From: JBOZRQ01 sp050789255
GTDB taxonomy: Bacteria; Bacillota; Sulfobacillia; Symbiobacteriales; Symbiobacteriaceae
Length of the DNA stretch: 29,147 nt
Direction: 5' to 3'
Assembly (NCBI GenBank): GCA_050789255.1
Contig: JBOZRQ010000051.1
Location: 1 to 29,147, forward strand
The position numbers and the translations under genes were made by a program. Below the pieces are notes generated by a model. The model did no database searches and had not been told where the DNA came from. It saw nothing but the letters and a program-made list of their open reading frames with translations. Below, piece by piece: positions 15,067 through 22,130 of the stretch. The stretch's first letter is position 1, and each line of letters starts with the position of its first letter.

Positions 15067-16257
15067 CTACCCGGCCCCTTCCATGCGACGGCTCTGCTTG
15101 GCCTCGTACATGCGGGCGTCTGCCAGGGCAAAGAGCTGGCTGAGGTCCGCCCTTTCGGCGGGGATGCTGGCGAAGCCCACGCTGGCTCGCACCGGGCGCC
15201 CACGGGCTGCCCAGTCCCGCGCAAAGCCCTCCACCACCGGGGTGAGCCGCTCACGCACGAACCCGTCGTTGTGGGGCTCGTGGGGGAGGAAGGCGACAAA
15301 CTCATCGCCGCCGTAGCGGTAGAGCCGGTCGGTCCTGCGGAGCGACTGCGACAGCCGTTCGGCCAGGTCCCGCAGGGCAGCGTCGCCCTCGGCATGGCCA
15401 AACCCGTCGTTGAGCGCCTTCAGGCCGTCGACGTCAATTACCACCAGGGTGCCGCTGAGCCGCCTGCCCCGGGATTTCAGCGTGGCCAGGTAGGACTCCC
15501 AGCCGGCCCGGTTTCCAACCCCCGTCAGCCCGTCCGTCCACGCCGCCTGCTGCCAGAGCGCCATGCGCGTGTGGTATGAGATGGTCTGGCAGAAACAGAG
15601 CAGCAGGGCGGTTTGCAGGAGCAAGCCCCACACGTGGTTGCCGCCGTACTGGACGGCCACGCTGATGCTCGTGAGATGCAGCCCGACCAGGCCCCAGTTC
15701 AGGTCCTTGCCGATGATCTGCCGCCACTGCTCCCGCACGGGGCGCCCCTCGCGGTAGGCCACCAGCAGCGCCGAGATCGAGAGCCGCATCACCTCATGGA
15801 CGAGCAGGGCTGCGAAGGCGCCGGGGAGCATGTCGGGCAGGCGAGGCGGGCCCTGTGGCGCGAGCGCCTGGTAGACCATGGCCCCGGGGATCAGGCCAAG
15901 GGCGCCGTGACCGATCGAGCCCAGGTAGGCATACCAGGGGCGCCGGGCCCGGAAGGTCTGGATTGCCACGCCGGGGGCGCATGCGAGCACGACCAACTGG
16001 GGCGGCAGCAGGAACATCGATGAGGTGGAGAGCACCACACCCGGATTGAGGACCAGGCCGCTTGGCAACGGGCGTGTGAACAGGGAGAGCAGGGCGAACC
16101 CGCCCGCCAGGATCAAAATATGTACGATATGATGCGTGCCCAGGGTCTTGAGCCAGTACAGTGCGACTACCGTGGCGAGGGTCCCGCAGGGGGCCAGAAA
16201 CCCCATCAACCGGATGTACTTCCGCCGCAGTGGCAGTCCCTCCCCACGTGTGCTCAT
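15067..16257 (-). CDS. Membrane-bound diguanylate cyclase (GGDEF)
   Basis: 396 aa. The N-terminal ~225 residues hold six or more hydrophobic helices, a membrane sensor region I cannot name. The GGDEF domain (about 235-390) has an intact GGDEF at 316-320 in RYGGDEF. An I-site RxxD (R307-R-T-D310) five residues before it suggests product inhibition by c-di-GMP. It makes c-di-GMP from two GTP. No EAL or HD-GYP domain is present. The ATG at 16257 lacks a ribosome site; the promoter is so close that the mRNA may be leaderless. Confidence 0.93.
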   Translation of the reverse strand: MSTRGEGLPLRRKYIRLMGFLAPCGTLATVVALYWLKTLGTHHIVHILILAGGFALLSLFTRPLPSGLVLNPGVVLSTSSMFLLPPQLVVLACAPGVAIQTFRARRPWYAYLGSIGHGALGLIPGAMVYQALAPQGPPRLPDMLPGAFAALLVHEVMRLSISALLVAYREGRPVREQWRQIIGKDLNWGLVGLHLTSISVAVQYGGNHVWGLLLQTALLLCFCQTISYHTRMALWQQAAWTDGLTGVGNRAGWESYLATLKSRGRRLSGTLVVIDVDGLKALNDGFGHAEGDAALRDLAERLSQSLRRTDRLYRYGGDEFVAFLPHEPHNDGFVRERLTPVVEGFARDWAARGRPVRASVGFASIPAERADLSQLFALADARMYEAKQSRRMEGAG

Positions 16258-16266
16258 ATTGTTACT

Positions 16267-16295
16267 ATTATACTATACAAAGATAAGTATGTCGC
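16267..16295 (-). promoter_or_regulatory. Promoter of the diguanylate cyclase gene
   Basis: Read on the minus strand: -35 GCGACA (16295-16290), 17-base spacer, perfect -10 TATAAT (16272-16267). The -10 ends only 9 bases before the ATG, so the transcript would begin at or within 2-3 bases of the start codon. Confidence 0.65.
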
Positions 16296-16305
16296 TCATA
16301 AAAGA

Positions 16306-16330
16306 ACCCCGGGCAGCGGCTGCCCGGGGT
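16306..16330 (-). terminator. Terminator of the oxoacid oxidoreductase operon
   Basis: A 12-bp perfect stem, ACCCCGGGCAGC and GCTGCCCGGGGT, followed on the minus strand by TTCTTTT. It begins 8 bases after the end of the beta-subunit gene. Confidence 0.85.
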
Positions 16331-16338
16331 GGTAGAAC

Positions 16339-17205
16339 CTACTTGTAGGAGTTGAGGATCTTGTTCCAGGTCTCAAGGTCGACCTTCCATTCCTGGTTGG
16401 CGATGCCTTCGGCCTTGTAGCCGGGGACCTGGTCTTCGTAGCGCTTCGGGTTCGGATCCTGGTAGACGACGCCCTGGACCAGCTCGTTGGTCTCCATGAG
16501 CTTCTTCATGGCGCCAAAGCGGTCGTGGCGGTCGTAGGTGGGGTCAGCGTCCAGATCAACCAGGTGCGACTTGTAGAAGTCGAAGGTGTTGATCTTGTTG
16601 AAGGTGACGCAGGGGCTGTAGGTGTTGACCAGGGCGAAACCGGGGTACTGGATCGCCTGCTTGATGATCTCGACCAGGCCCTTCTGGTTCGACGAGAGGG
16701 CGTTGGCGACGAAGCCGCAGCCGGAGGCGATGGCGAGCTGCATCTGGTTGGCCGACTTTTCGATGTTGCCGGCGGGGGTGGACTTGGTCTGGAAGCCGCC
16801 GTCGGAGGTGGGGGAGGTCTGGCCCTTGGTCAGGCCATAGATCTGGTTGTCCATCACGATATAGGTGATGTCGACGTTGCGGCGCAGGGCGTGCATATAG
16901 TGGCCCATGCCGATGGCGAAGCCGTCGCCGTCACCGCCGGCGGCGAGGACGACCAGCTCGCGGTTGGCGAGCTTGACGCCCTGGGCGGCCGGCAGGGAGC
17001 GGCCGTGCACCACGTGCAGGTTGTAGGAGTTGATATAGTTGCCGATCTTTCCCGAGCAGCCGATGCCGGAGACCAGGGCCACCTTCTCGGGCTCAACGCC
17101 GAGGTCGACCAGGGCCTTCTGCAGCGCAGCGAGGACGCCGAAGTCACCGCAGCCGGGGCACCACCAGGACTTCTCAGAAGTCCGGAAATCCGCCATTGTG
17201 GCCAT
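16339..17205 (-). CDS. korB: 2-oxoacid:ferredoxin oxidoreductase, beta subunit
   Basis: 288 aa, the thiamine-diphosphate-binding subunit. WWCPGCGDFG holds C16 and C19, and C50 (GIGCSGK) plus a later cysteine in YSPCVTF complete the expected [4Fe-4S] ligands. The TPP/Mg motif is GGDGDGFAIGMGH (90-102) through N120. It oxidatively decarboxylates a 2-oxoacid to acyl-CoA and reduces ferredoxin; 2-oxoglutarate is likeliest from the two-subunit architecture, but pyruvate or others cannot be excluded. ATG with AAGGAGG 11 bases upstream, 6 bases after the alpha-subunit gene. Confidence 0.93.
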   Translation of the reverse strand: MATMADFRTSEKSWWCPGCGDFGVLAALQKALVDLGVEPEKVALVSGIGCSGKIGNYINSYNLHVVHGRSLPAAQGVKLANRELVVLAAGGDGDGFAIGMGHYMHALRRNVDITYIVMDNQIYGLTKGQTSPTSDGGFQTKSTPAGNIEKSANQMQLAIASGCGFVANALSSNQKGLVEIIKQAIQYPGFALVNTYSPCVTFNKINTFDFYKSHLVDLDADPTYDRHDRFGAMKKLMETNELVQGVVYQDPNPKRYEDQVPGYKAEGIANQEWKVDLETWNKILNSYK

Positions 17206-17211
17206 TTTGAA

Positions 17212-19041
17212 CTAGGCCTCCTTCGCAGGGGAGAGAGTAATGGTCGGGTCGCTGCTGGGCCGGACGCCCTGGCCGCCGCCAGTGACGAAGTAGCGGCCCT
17301 TGCCGGAGAGCACCGCCTCGGCGGCGTCCGTGATCTCACCGACGGTGATCAGGTTGCCGTCGTACTTGATGAGGCCGGACAGGTTGGCGGGATCGAAACC
17401 GGCGCCCTTGAGCATGAAGCCGAACTGGGCGGTGCCGTTGGACTCGACCACCAGGGCCTTGGCGCCATTCAGGGCCGCCTTGATCTGCTCGACGGGAACC
17501 GGGTAGATCAGGCGGACCTGGATCACGCCGACCTTCTTGCCGGTCTTCGCCTCGATTTCCGCCTGGGCCTCCTTGGCGGCGCCCAGGGTGGTACCAAAGG
17601 CGATCAGGACGATGTCGGCGTTCTCGGTGCCGAAGTACCGAATCGCCTCAGTCTTGACCTTACGGAGCTTGCCCATGCGGCGCTCCATCATGTAGACTCG
17701 GTTGGCGGGGTTCTCGGTGACCTTGCCGAAGCCGCCGTGCTCGGCGCCGGTGGCCAGGAACTGGCCGTTCTTCATGCCGGGCAGCGAGCGGGTGGAGATG
17801 CCGATCCCGTCGGCCTTGTTATAGCGCTGGAAGACATCGCGGCCCAGGGCGGCGATCTCCTCGGGCTTGGCGATCGGGCCGCGGTCGATGGCGGGCATCT
17901 TGGAGAGGTCGGCCGCCTCGGGCTCCACGGTCTGCTGGAAGAGGGCGATGGCCAGGTCGGAGGCGATCATGACCGGGCAGTGGTAATTGTCGGCCAGGTT
18001 GAAGGCCTCAGCGGTCAGCGGAATTAGCTCCTCGACGCTGCCGGGGGCCAGCACGATGCGGGGCGAGTCGCCGTGACCGCCGTAGGCGAGGGCCAGCAGG
18101 TCGGACTGCTCCTGCTTGGTGGGCATACCGGTGGAGGGGCCGCCGCGCTGGGTGTCGACCACGACGACCGGGGTTTCGGTCATGGCGGCCAGGCCCAGGG
18201 CCTCCTGCATCAGCGAGATGCCGGGGCCGGAGGTGGCGGTCATGGCACGGACACCGGCGAAACCGGCGCCGACGCATGCGACGATGGAGGCCAGCTCATC
18301 TTCCATCTGCACGGCGATGCCGCCGACCTTCGGGAAGTACTTGACCAGCGCCTCAGCGATCTCAGAGGCGGGGGTGATCGGGTAGGAGAAGACGACCCGG
18401 CAGCCGCCGGCGAGGGCGCCCAGCGCAGCGGCCTCGTTGCCGATCATCAGCAGGCGCTCCTTGCCGTCGCCCTGCTCGAGGACCAGCTTGGCCTCGGGCC
18501 AGTTCTGGGTCACGTACTCAAAGCCCTGCTCCATGGCCTGGTGGATGACGGAGACGAACTCCTCGCCCTTGTTGCCCCAGCGCTTGGTGGCGTAGTCCTT
18601 GAAGCCCTCCAGCGGCAGGCCGAGGAAGGCGGCGGAGGCGCCCAGCACCAGGTTGTTCTTCATGAGCGGGTTGCCCAGGGCCAGGGCCATCTTGCCAAAG
18701 GGCATGGTGAGAAGGCGGGCGTTCATGCCCTCGGGGAGCTTGGGGTTGATCGACTCTTCAGCGAGCACGATCGCACCGGGGTACACGTTCTTGGCGCACA
18801 GGTCGATGCTCTCCTGGTCGAGGGTCACGAGCAGGTTGACGCCCTTGGCCGGAGCCTGTACACGGCTGGTGGCCAGGCGGGTGGTGAAATCGGTGTGGCC
18901 GCCCTTGATGCGAGAAGCAAAGGTCTTGTACGCGTACACGTAGTAACCGGCACGGCTGGCGACGGTGTTGAACACCTCAACGGTCGAATCAAGGCCGGTG
19001 CCCTGTTCGCCGCCGATCTGCCAGCAAACCTCCTTCAGCAA
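17212..19041 (-). CDS. korA: 2-oxoacid:ferredoxin oxidoreductase, fused gamma-alpha subunit
   Basis: 609 aa. The N-terminal gamma domain (about 1-180) carries GGEQGTGLDS (10-19) for CoA-side chemistry. The alpha domain begins near 195 and shows the YPITPASE motif (220-227), which lines the substrate pocket, then ATSGPGISLM. The C-terminal transketolase-like part follows. This gamma-alpha fusion with a separate beta is the Sulfolobus/KorAB-type two-subunit form. The TTG at 19041 is chosen because GAGGAGGGG lies just upstream; the open frame extends to 19125 but covers the promoter region. It is divergent from the LysR gene, which probably regulates it. Confidence 0.93.
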   Translation of the reverse strand: MLKEVCWQIGGEQGTGLDSTVEVFNTVASRAGYYVYAYKTFASRIKGGHTDFTTRLATSRVQAPAKGVNLLVTLDQESIDLCAKNVYPGAIVLAEESINPKLPEGMNARLLTMPFGKMALALGNPLMKNNLVLGASAAFLGLPLEGFKDYATKRWGNKGEEFVSVIHQAMEQGFEYVTQNWPEAKLVLEQGDGKERLLMIGNEAAALGALAGGCRVVFSYPITPASEIAEALVKYFPKVGGIAVQMEDELASIVACVGAGFAGVRAMTATSGPGISLMQEALGLAAMTETPVVVVDTQRGGPSTGMPTKQEQSDLLALAYGGHGDSPRIVLAPGSVEELIPLTAEAFNLADNYHCPVMIASDLAIALFQQTVEPEAADLSKMPAIDRGPIAKPEEIAALGRDVFQRYNKADGIGISTRSLPGMKNGQFLATGAEHGGFGKVTENPANRVYMMERRMGKLRKVKTEAIRYFGTENADIVLIAFGTTLGAAKEAQAEIEAKTGKKVGVIQVRLIYPVPVEQIKAALNGAKALVVESNGTAQFGFMLKGAGFDPANLSGLIKYDGNLITVGEITDAAEAVLSGKGRYFVTGGGQGVRPSSDPTITLSPAKEA

Positions 19042-19120
19042 TTGAGTCCCCTCCTCAGTTGGTTGACGCAGATGGTCTTTTTGTGGGGCCGGAAGATAAG
19101 CCGAAATTACTCCTCTTCCA

Positions 19121-19176
19121 ATCATACGACTTCATCGCGTATGATGAAAATGCATAACTGACATAGGCCGTATGAT
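19121..19176. promoter_or_regulatory. Divergent korAB/lysR control region with CGTATGAT repeats
   Basis: ATCATACG (19121-19128) and CGTATGAT (19138-19145) form an inverted repeat with a 9-base centre, like a LysR-type T-N11-A box. A third copy is at 19169-19176. On the minus strand TTTTCA and TATGAT with an 18-base spacer make a plausible korA promoter, the -10 lying in the first repeat. On the plus strand the third TATGAT (19171-19176) is a plausible lysR -10. Binding here could control both genes. Confidence 0.55.
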
Positions 19177-19207
19177 ATATTCGCATAGCGTTTGCCAGGG
19201 GGCATAA

Positions 19208-20110
19208 ATGATGATTCTTCAACATTTGATTACCTTTTGTCGGGTGGTGGAGACCGGGGGCTTTTCCAAGGCCGGCGAGCTTGTTGGCCTGAGCCAGCCC
19301 GCCGTCACCCGGCAGGTCGCAGCCCTGGAGGCCGAGCTGGGCGCCCAGCTCCTGGACCGCTCCAGCCGCCAGTTCCGGCTCACGCCGGCCGGCGAGGTGG
19401 TCTATGGGCACGCCAGGCGCCTGGCTGTGGGCGTGATGGATCTGCGGGAGTCTGTCGAAGAGCTTGTCCACCCGGAGCGCGGCCGGGTGGTGATCGGCGC
19501 GGTCACAACGGTGGGCCTGGGTCTCCTTCCTCCGATTCTTCGCGAGTTTGCCCGCCAGTATCCGGCGGTCAAAGTTGCCGTCAAAGCAGGTAGGACCGCT
19601 GACACCCTCGAACGGGTGCTGGAGGGGGAGATCGACCTGGCCGTTATGACTACGCCGGTCACCCATCCGCGGCTGAAGTGCATCCCTCTTCAGAAGGATC
19701 CGGTGGTGCTGGTCTGCTCGCCGGAGAAGCGGAAAAGCTGGCCCGATCCCCTACCGCTGGCCGACCTTGGCCAGATTGATATGATTAGCTTTCAGGCGCC
19801 CTCCAGATTCCGGACGTTTGTGGATGCGATCTTGGAGCAGGTGGGGATCTTCCCGAACGTCACCATGGAATTTGACAGCCACGAAGCGGTCAAGCTGATG
19901 GTGGAGGCGGGGTTCGGCGTGGCGCTGGTCCCACAGAGCGCCGTGCAGGAGGATCTGGACGCGGGCCGCCTGGTGCGGGTGAACGTGGCCGGCATGCCGG
20001 AGATCGCCCGCATGACCTCACTGCTGCTGCGCCGGGACGGCAGTGGGCGCCACCCGGCGGCGGTCAACCTGCAGCGCATGATCCTGGAGCACTTTGGGGT
20101 CCAAGCATAA
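19208..20110 (+). CDS. LysR-family transcriptional regulator
   Basis: 300 aa. The N-terminal winged helix-turn-helix (about 1-65: LITFCRVVETGGFSKAGELV, SQPAVTRQVAALE, RLTPAGEVVYGHAR) is typical. The substrate-binding domain (about 92-295) contains IGAVTTVGLGLLPPILREF and MVEAGFGVALVPQSAV, most like CysL/CbbR-type members. It is divergent from korAB and 15 bases upstream of the selenoprotein oxidoreductase gene, so it probably controls one or both. ATG at 19208 or 19211. Its first ~70 bases recur as a decayed copy at 21883-21932. Confidence 0.95.
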   Translation: MMILQHLITFCRVVETGGFSKAGELVGLSQPAVTRQVAALEAELGAQLLDRSSRQFRLTPAGEVVYGHARRLAVGVMDLRESVEELVHPERGRVVIGAVTTVGLGLLPPILREFARQYPAVKVAVKAGRTADTLERVLEGEIDLAVMTTPVTHPRLKCIPLQKDPVVLVCSPEKRKSWPDPLPLADLGQIDMISFQAPSRFRTFVDAILEQVGIFPNVTMEFDSHEAVKLMVEAGFGVALVPQSAVQEDLDAGRLVRVNVAGMPEIARMTSLLLRRDGSGRHPAAVNLQRMILEHFGVQA

Positions 20111-20125
20111 TAAGGGAGCGATGGC

Positions 20126-20779
20126 ATGGCGATCATTACAGAGGCGCACAAGCAGAAGGTGCGGGAGCTCTTCGACAAGGAGCTCGTGAATTCGCTGGAG
20201 ATCCTGTTCTTCGTGGCGGAGCCCGAGGGGGAGCAGTTCACCGACGCCACCCGGGAGGTGCTGACCGAGCTGGCGGGCCTGTCAGCGGGGCGGCTGACGA
20301 TCCGGGAGATCGACCTGGGCGCCGGCGAGGCGGCTACATACGGGGTGGACAAGGCTCCGGCCCTGGTCTTCCTGGATCAGGAGGGGCGCGACCAGGGCTT
20401 CCGCTTCTACGGGGCGCCCGTGGGCTACGAGTTCATGGCGCTGCTGGACGACATTGTCGACGTCTCCAAGGGCAAGACCCGGCTGAGCGAGGCGGTCCGG
20501 GCGAAGATCCGTGGGATCAGCCAGGATGTGCTGATCCAGGTCTTCTCGACCCCTGGCTGACCGCACTGTCCCCAGGCGGTCCGCCTGGCGCACATGGCAG
20601 CCATGGAGAATCCCCGGATCAAGGCCCACGTGGTCGACGCCGCCGAGTTCGGCGAGCTCGCCGAGCAGTACCAGGTCAGCTCGGTCCCGCAGACCGTCAT
20701 CGACGGCGCCCGACAGGTGACCTTCGTTGGGAAGTACCCGGAGTCGCGGTTTGTCGAGGAGTTGCTCAAGGCTTTATAG
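20126..20779 (+). CDS. Selenocysteine-containing protein disulfide oxidoreductase
   Basis: Read through an in-frame TGA at 20558-20560 this is 217 aa, the normal length of PDO (two glutaredoxin/thioredoxin folds in tandem). The first fold (about 1-110) has no cysteine at the active-site position. The second starts near 130 with DVLIQVFSTPG; codon 145 is TGA, followed by P146-H147-C148-P149. The family has T-P-x-C-P-x-C-P here, so the TGA replaces exactly the first, nucleophilic cysteine. The cis-proline loop SSVPQTV (P188) and C-terminal helix are intact. A SECIS-like hairpin follows the TGA. It would reduce or form protein disulfides using a U-P-H-C redox pair. ATG with GGGAGC upstream. It lies 15 bases after lysR and ends in a strong terminator. 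Alternatives are a nonsense mutation or sequencing error. Confidence 0.87.
20561..20588 (+). promoter_or_regulatory. Bacterial SECIS-like element
   Basis: After the TGA come 11 unpaired bases, then CCAGGC (20572-20577), loop GGTCC (20578-20582) and GCCTGG (20583-20588). The apical loop begins GGUC, as in the E. coli fdhF SECIS bound by SelB. The first loop G is 17 bases past the TGA, within the usual bacterial 16-37 range. The element lies inside the coding region, as bacterial SECIS elements must. Confidence 0.8.
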
Positions 20780-20796
20780 GGAACAGTTTGACGCCG

Positions 20797-20846
20797 GGGG
20801 CCATCCCCCAAGCAGTTGATACCTGCTTGGGGGATGGCCCCTTCTT
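20797..20846 (+). terminator. Strong terminator after the selenoprotein gene
   Basis: A 19-bp perfect stem (20797-20815 with 20823-20841) and a 7-base loop, followed by TTCTTC. It starts 17 bases after the stop codon. The open frame that runs through it into the next gene is not translated from there. Confidence 0.85.
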
Positions 20847-20925
20847 CATCTCTGGGGTCAGGCCCGTGGCGCACAGGAAAGACCGCTACCCTCGCCGAAC
20901 TCCGACAGGAGAGGAGGCAATGCGC

Positions 20926-21936
20926 ATGCGGCCCAGACGGAACAAGGCGCCCATCGCCCGGAGCCGTTCGCTGGCCCGGGAGGAGCTCCCGGCGCCCCTG
21001 GTCTACTACCCCAGCCGGTACGGCGCATTTATCGCCTTTGCCGCCAACCGGGAGGAGCCGCCTGCCCTCTGCACCTGCGCAGAGGAGGCGGTCCGCAATC
21101 TCGGCCGCCTGGGTGAGCCCGACCTATCACCGGACGACTACAGCCTGTTCCCGGACGTGCTCACCCCCACCGTCCTGGACGGGATGCGACTCACCTTCCA
21201 CCCCGGCCTCTGTCACCTCTGCAACGGGGCGACGCCGACGCTCCGCTACTGTCACGAGGCGGAGGGCCAGCGGTTCGTGCAGACCTACGGTTGGTACATC
21301 AACCAGCGCTACCTGCGCCTGGGCATCCACCCGGTTTCGCACCGGTACCTGCCGGACGTCTGCCCGCCAGAGTACCACGATGTGCTGGGTCGCATTGGCG
21401 AGTTGACCGCCCGGGTCAGGGCAGCCAGGGCCGAGCGGTTTGCGCGTATCAACCAGGGGCTTTCGGACGAAAGCCAGTCGGTTGAGGCGATTGAGCAGCA
21501 GTTGAACCGGCCCCGGCGCGAGGTGGCCAACGCCATCCAGAACCTGCTCCGGGCCGAACTGGGCGTCCGTCCGGTCGGCGATGCGTGGCTCAGCGAGACG
21601 GAACTGTACCGCATCGTCGCTGGGCTCTTCGAAGGCGAGCAGGTGCTGCGTCACCACCGACCAGAGTGGCTGGAGGGGCTGGAACTCGATCTCTACCTTC
21701 CGGCACGGAGGCTGGCCTTTGAGTACCAGGGGGAGCAGCATTTCACGCCCATCAAGGCCTGGGGCGGGGAGGAAGCCCTGGTGCAGCTGCAGGCTCGCGA
21801 CGCCCGCAAGGCGGACATCTGTCGGCGAGCCGGAGTTGAGCTGATCACCATTGCCTATCATGAACCGCTGAGTGAAGACCACATTCTTCAACGTTTGATT
21901 GCCTTGGGGGCTATTCCAAGGCCGGCGAGCTCTTAG
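20926..21936 (+). CDS. PD-(D/E)XK-like nuclease with N-terminal cysteine-rich part
   Basis: 336 aa. The N-terminal ~130 residues carry CTC, CHLC and YC cysteines, a possible zinc site. The middle (about 165-215) is helical, with an SVEAIEQQL...ANAIQNLLRAE stretch. The C-terminal ~110 residues look like a restriction-endonuclease fold related to Vsr/DUF559: E224/E226 (SETEL), D255 (ELDLYLP), E266-Y-Q268-G-E270-Q-H, then K295 in DARKADICRRAGVELITIAY. ATG at 20926 has AGGAGG 8 bases upstream; 20920 is the alternative. Its last ~17 residues are encoded by DNA derived from the lysR 5' end. Function unknown; a freestanding nuclease is inferred. Confidence 0.75.
   Translation: MRPRRNKAPIARSRSLAREELPAPLVYYPSRYGAFIAFAANREEPPALCTCAEEAVRNLGRLGEPDLSPDDYSLFPDVLTPTVLDGMRLTFHPGLCHLCNGATPTLRYCHEAEGQRFVQTYGWYINQRYLRLGIHPVSHRYLPDVCPPEYHDVLGRIGELTARVRAARAERFARINQGLSDESQSVEAIEQQLNRPRREVANAIQNLLRAELGVRPVGDAWLSETELYRIVAGLFEGEQVLRHHRPEWLEGLELDLYLPARRLAFEYQGEQHFTPIKAWGGEEALVQLQARDARKADICRRAGVELITIAYHEPLSEDHILQRLIALGAIPRPASS
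21883..21932 (+). pseudogene. Remnant of a lysR 5' end
   Basis: 21883-21905 matches lysR 19214-19236 at 21 of 23 bases, and 21906-21932 matches 19256-19282 at about 25 of 27. The 19 lysR bases between are missing. The first block is in the same reading frame as lysR (ILQRLI against ILQHLI). It now forms the 3' end of the nuclease gene. Confidence 0.85.
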
Positions 21937-21941
21937 GCACC

Positions 21942-22010
21942 CGGCAGATGGCCTTCGTTGGGAAGTACCCGGAGTCTCGCTTCGTCGAGGAGTTGTTCAA
22001 GGCTTCGTAG
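21942..22010 (+). pseudogene. Remnant of the 3' end of a PDO gene
   Basis: 69 bases match 20711-20779, the last 69 bases of the selenoprotein gene, at 60 of 69 positions including the stop codon. It encodes FVGKYPESRFVEELFKAS, against FVGKYPESRFVEELLKAL in the intact gene. Only 9 bases separate it from the lysR remnant, so the rest of that copy, including any active site, is deleted. Confidence 0.88.
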
Positions 22011-22017
22011 GACGGGA

Positions 22018-22040
22018 GGCGCCCTCGGTGGGTGCCTTTT
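22018..22040 (+). terminator. Terminator after the PDO remnant
   Basis: GGCGCCC (22018-22024) pairs with GGGTGCC (22030-22036, one G-T pair) around TCGGT, followed by TTTT. It probably belonged to the lost PDO copy and now ends nuclease transcription. Confidence 0.8.
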
Positions 22041-22095
22041 CTGTTTATGAAGGTTTTAAGAGATTTCTAGAGGGAAAACGATCGTCTGAGTCGCA

Positions 22096-22117
22096 CTAGT
22101 TCTTAGATTTGAACTAG
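22096..22117. promoter_or_regulatory. Inverted repeat before the large secreted-protein gene
   Basis: CTAGTTC (22096-22102) and GAACTAG (22111-22117) are separated by 8 bases and end 13 bases before the ATG, next to GGGGCGG. It may be an operator or a hairpin limiting ribosome access. I find no convincing promoter in 22041-22095. Confidence 0.45.
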
Positions 22118-22130
22118 GGGCGGAAACGAT

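Noticed and set aside
16525..18027. 500-codon open frame on the plus strand
   Set aside because: It is the antisense of korA/korB, which carry clear motifs. Its product is Gly/Asp/Val/Leu-rich low-complexity, typical of GC-rich antisense frames.
20558..20560. TGA as an ordinary nonsense mutation (pseudogene)
   Set aside because: It falls precisely on the redox cysteine, is followed by a SECIS-like hairpin, and no other damage is seen in the frame. It is kept as the main alternative.
20594..20779. A separate 61-aa gene starting at the ATG 20594
   Set aside because: It is in the same frame as the 144-codon piece before it, has no ribosome site, and completes a normal-length PDO when the TGA is read as selenocysteine.
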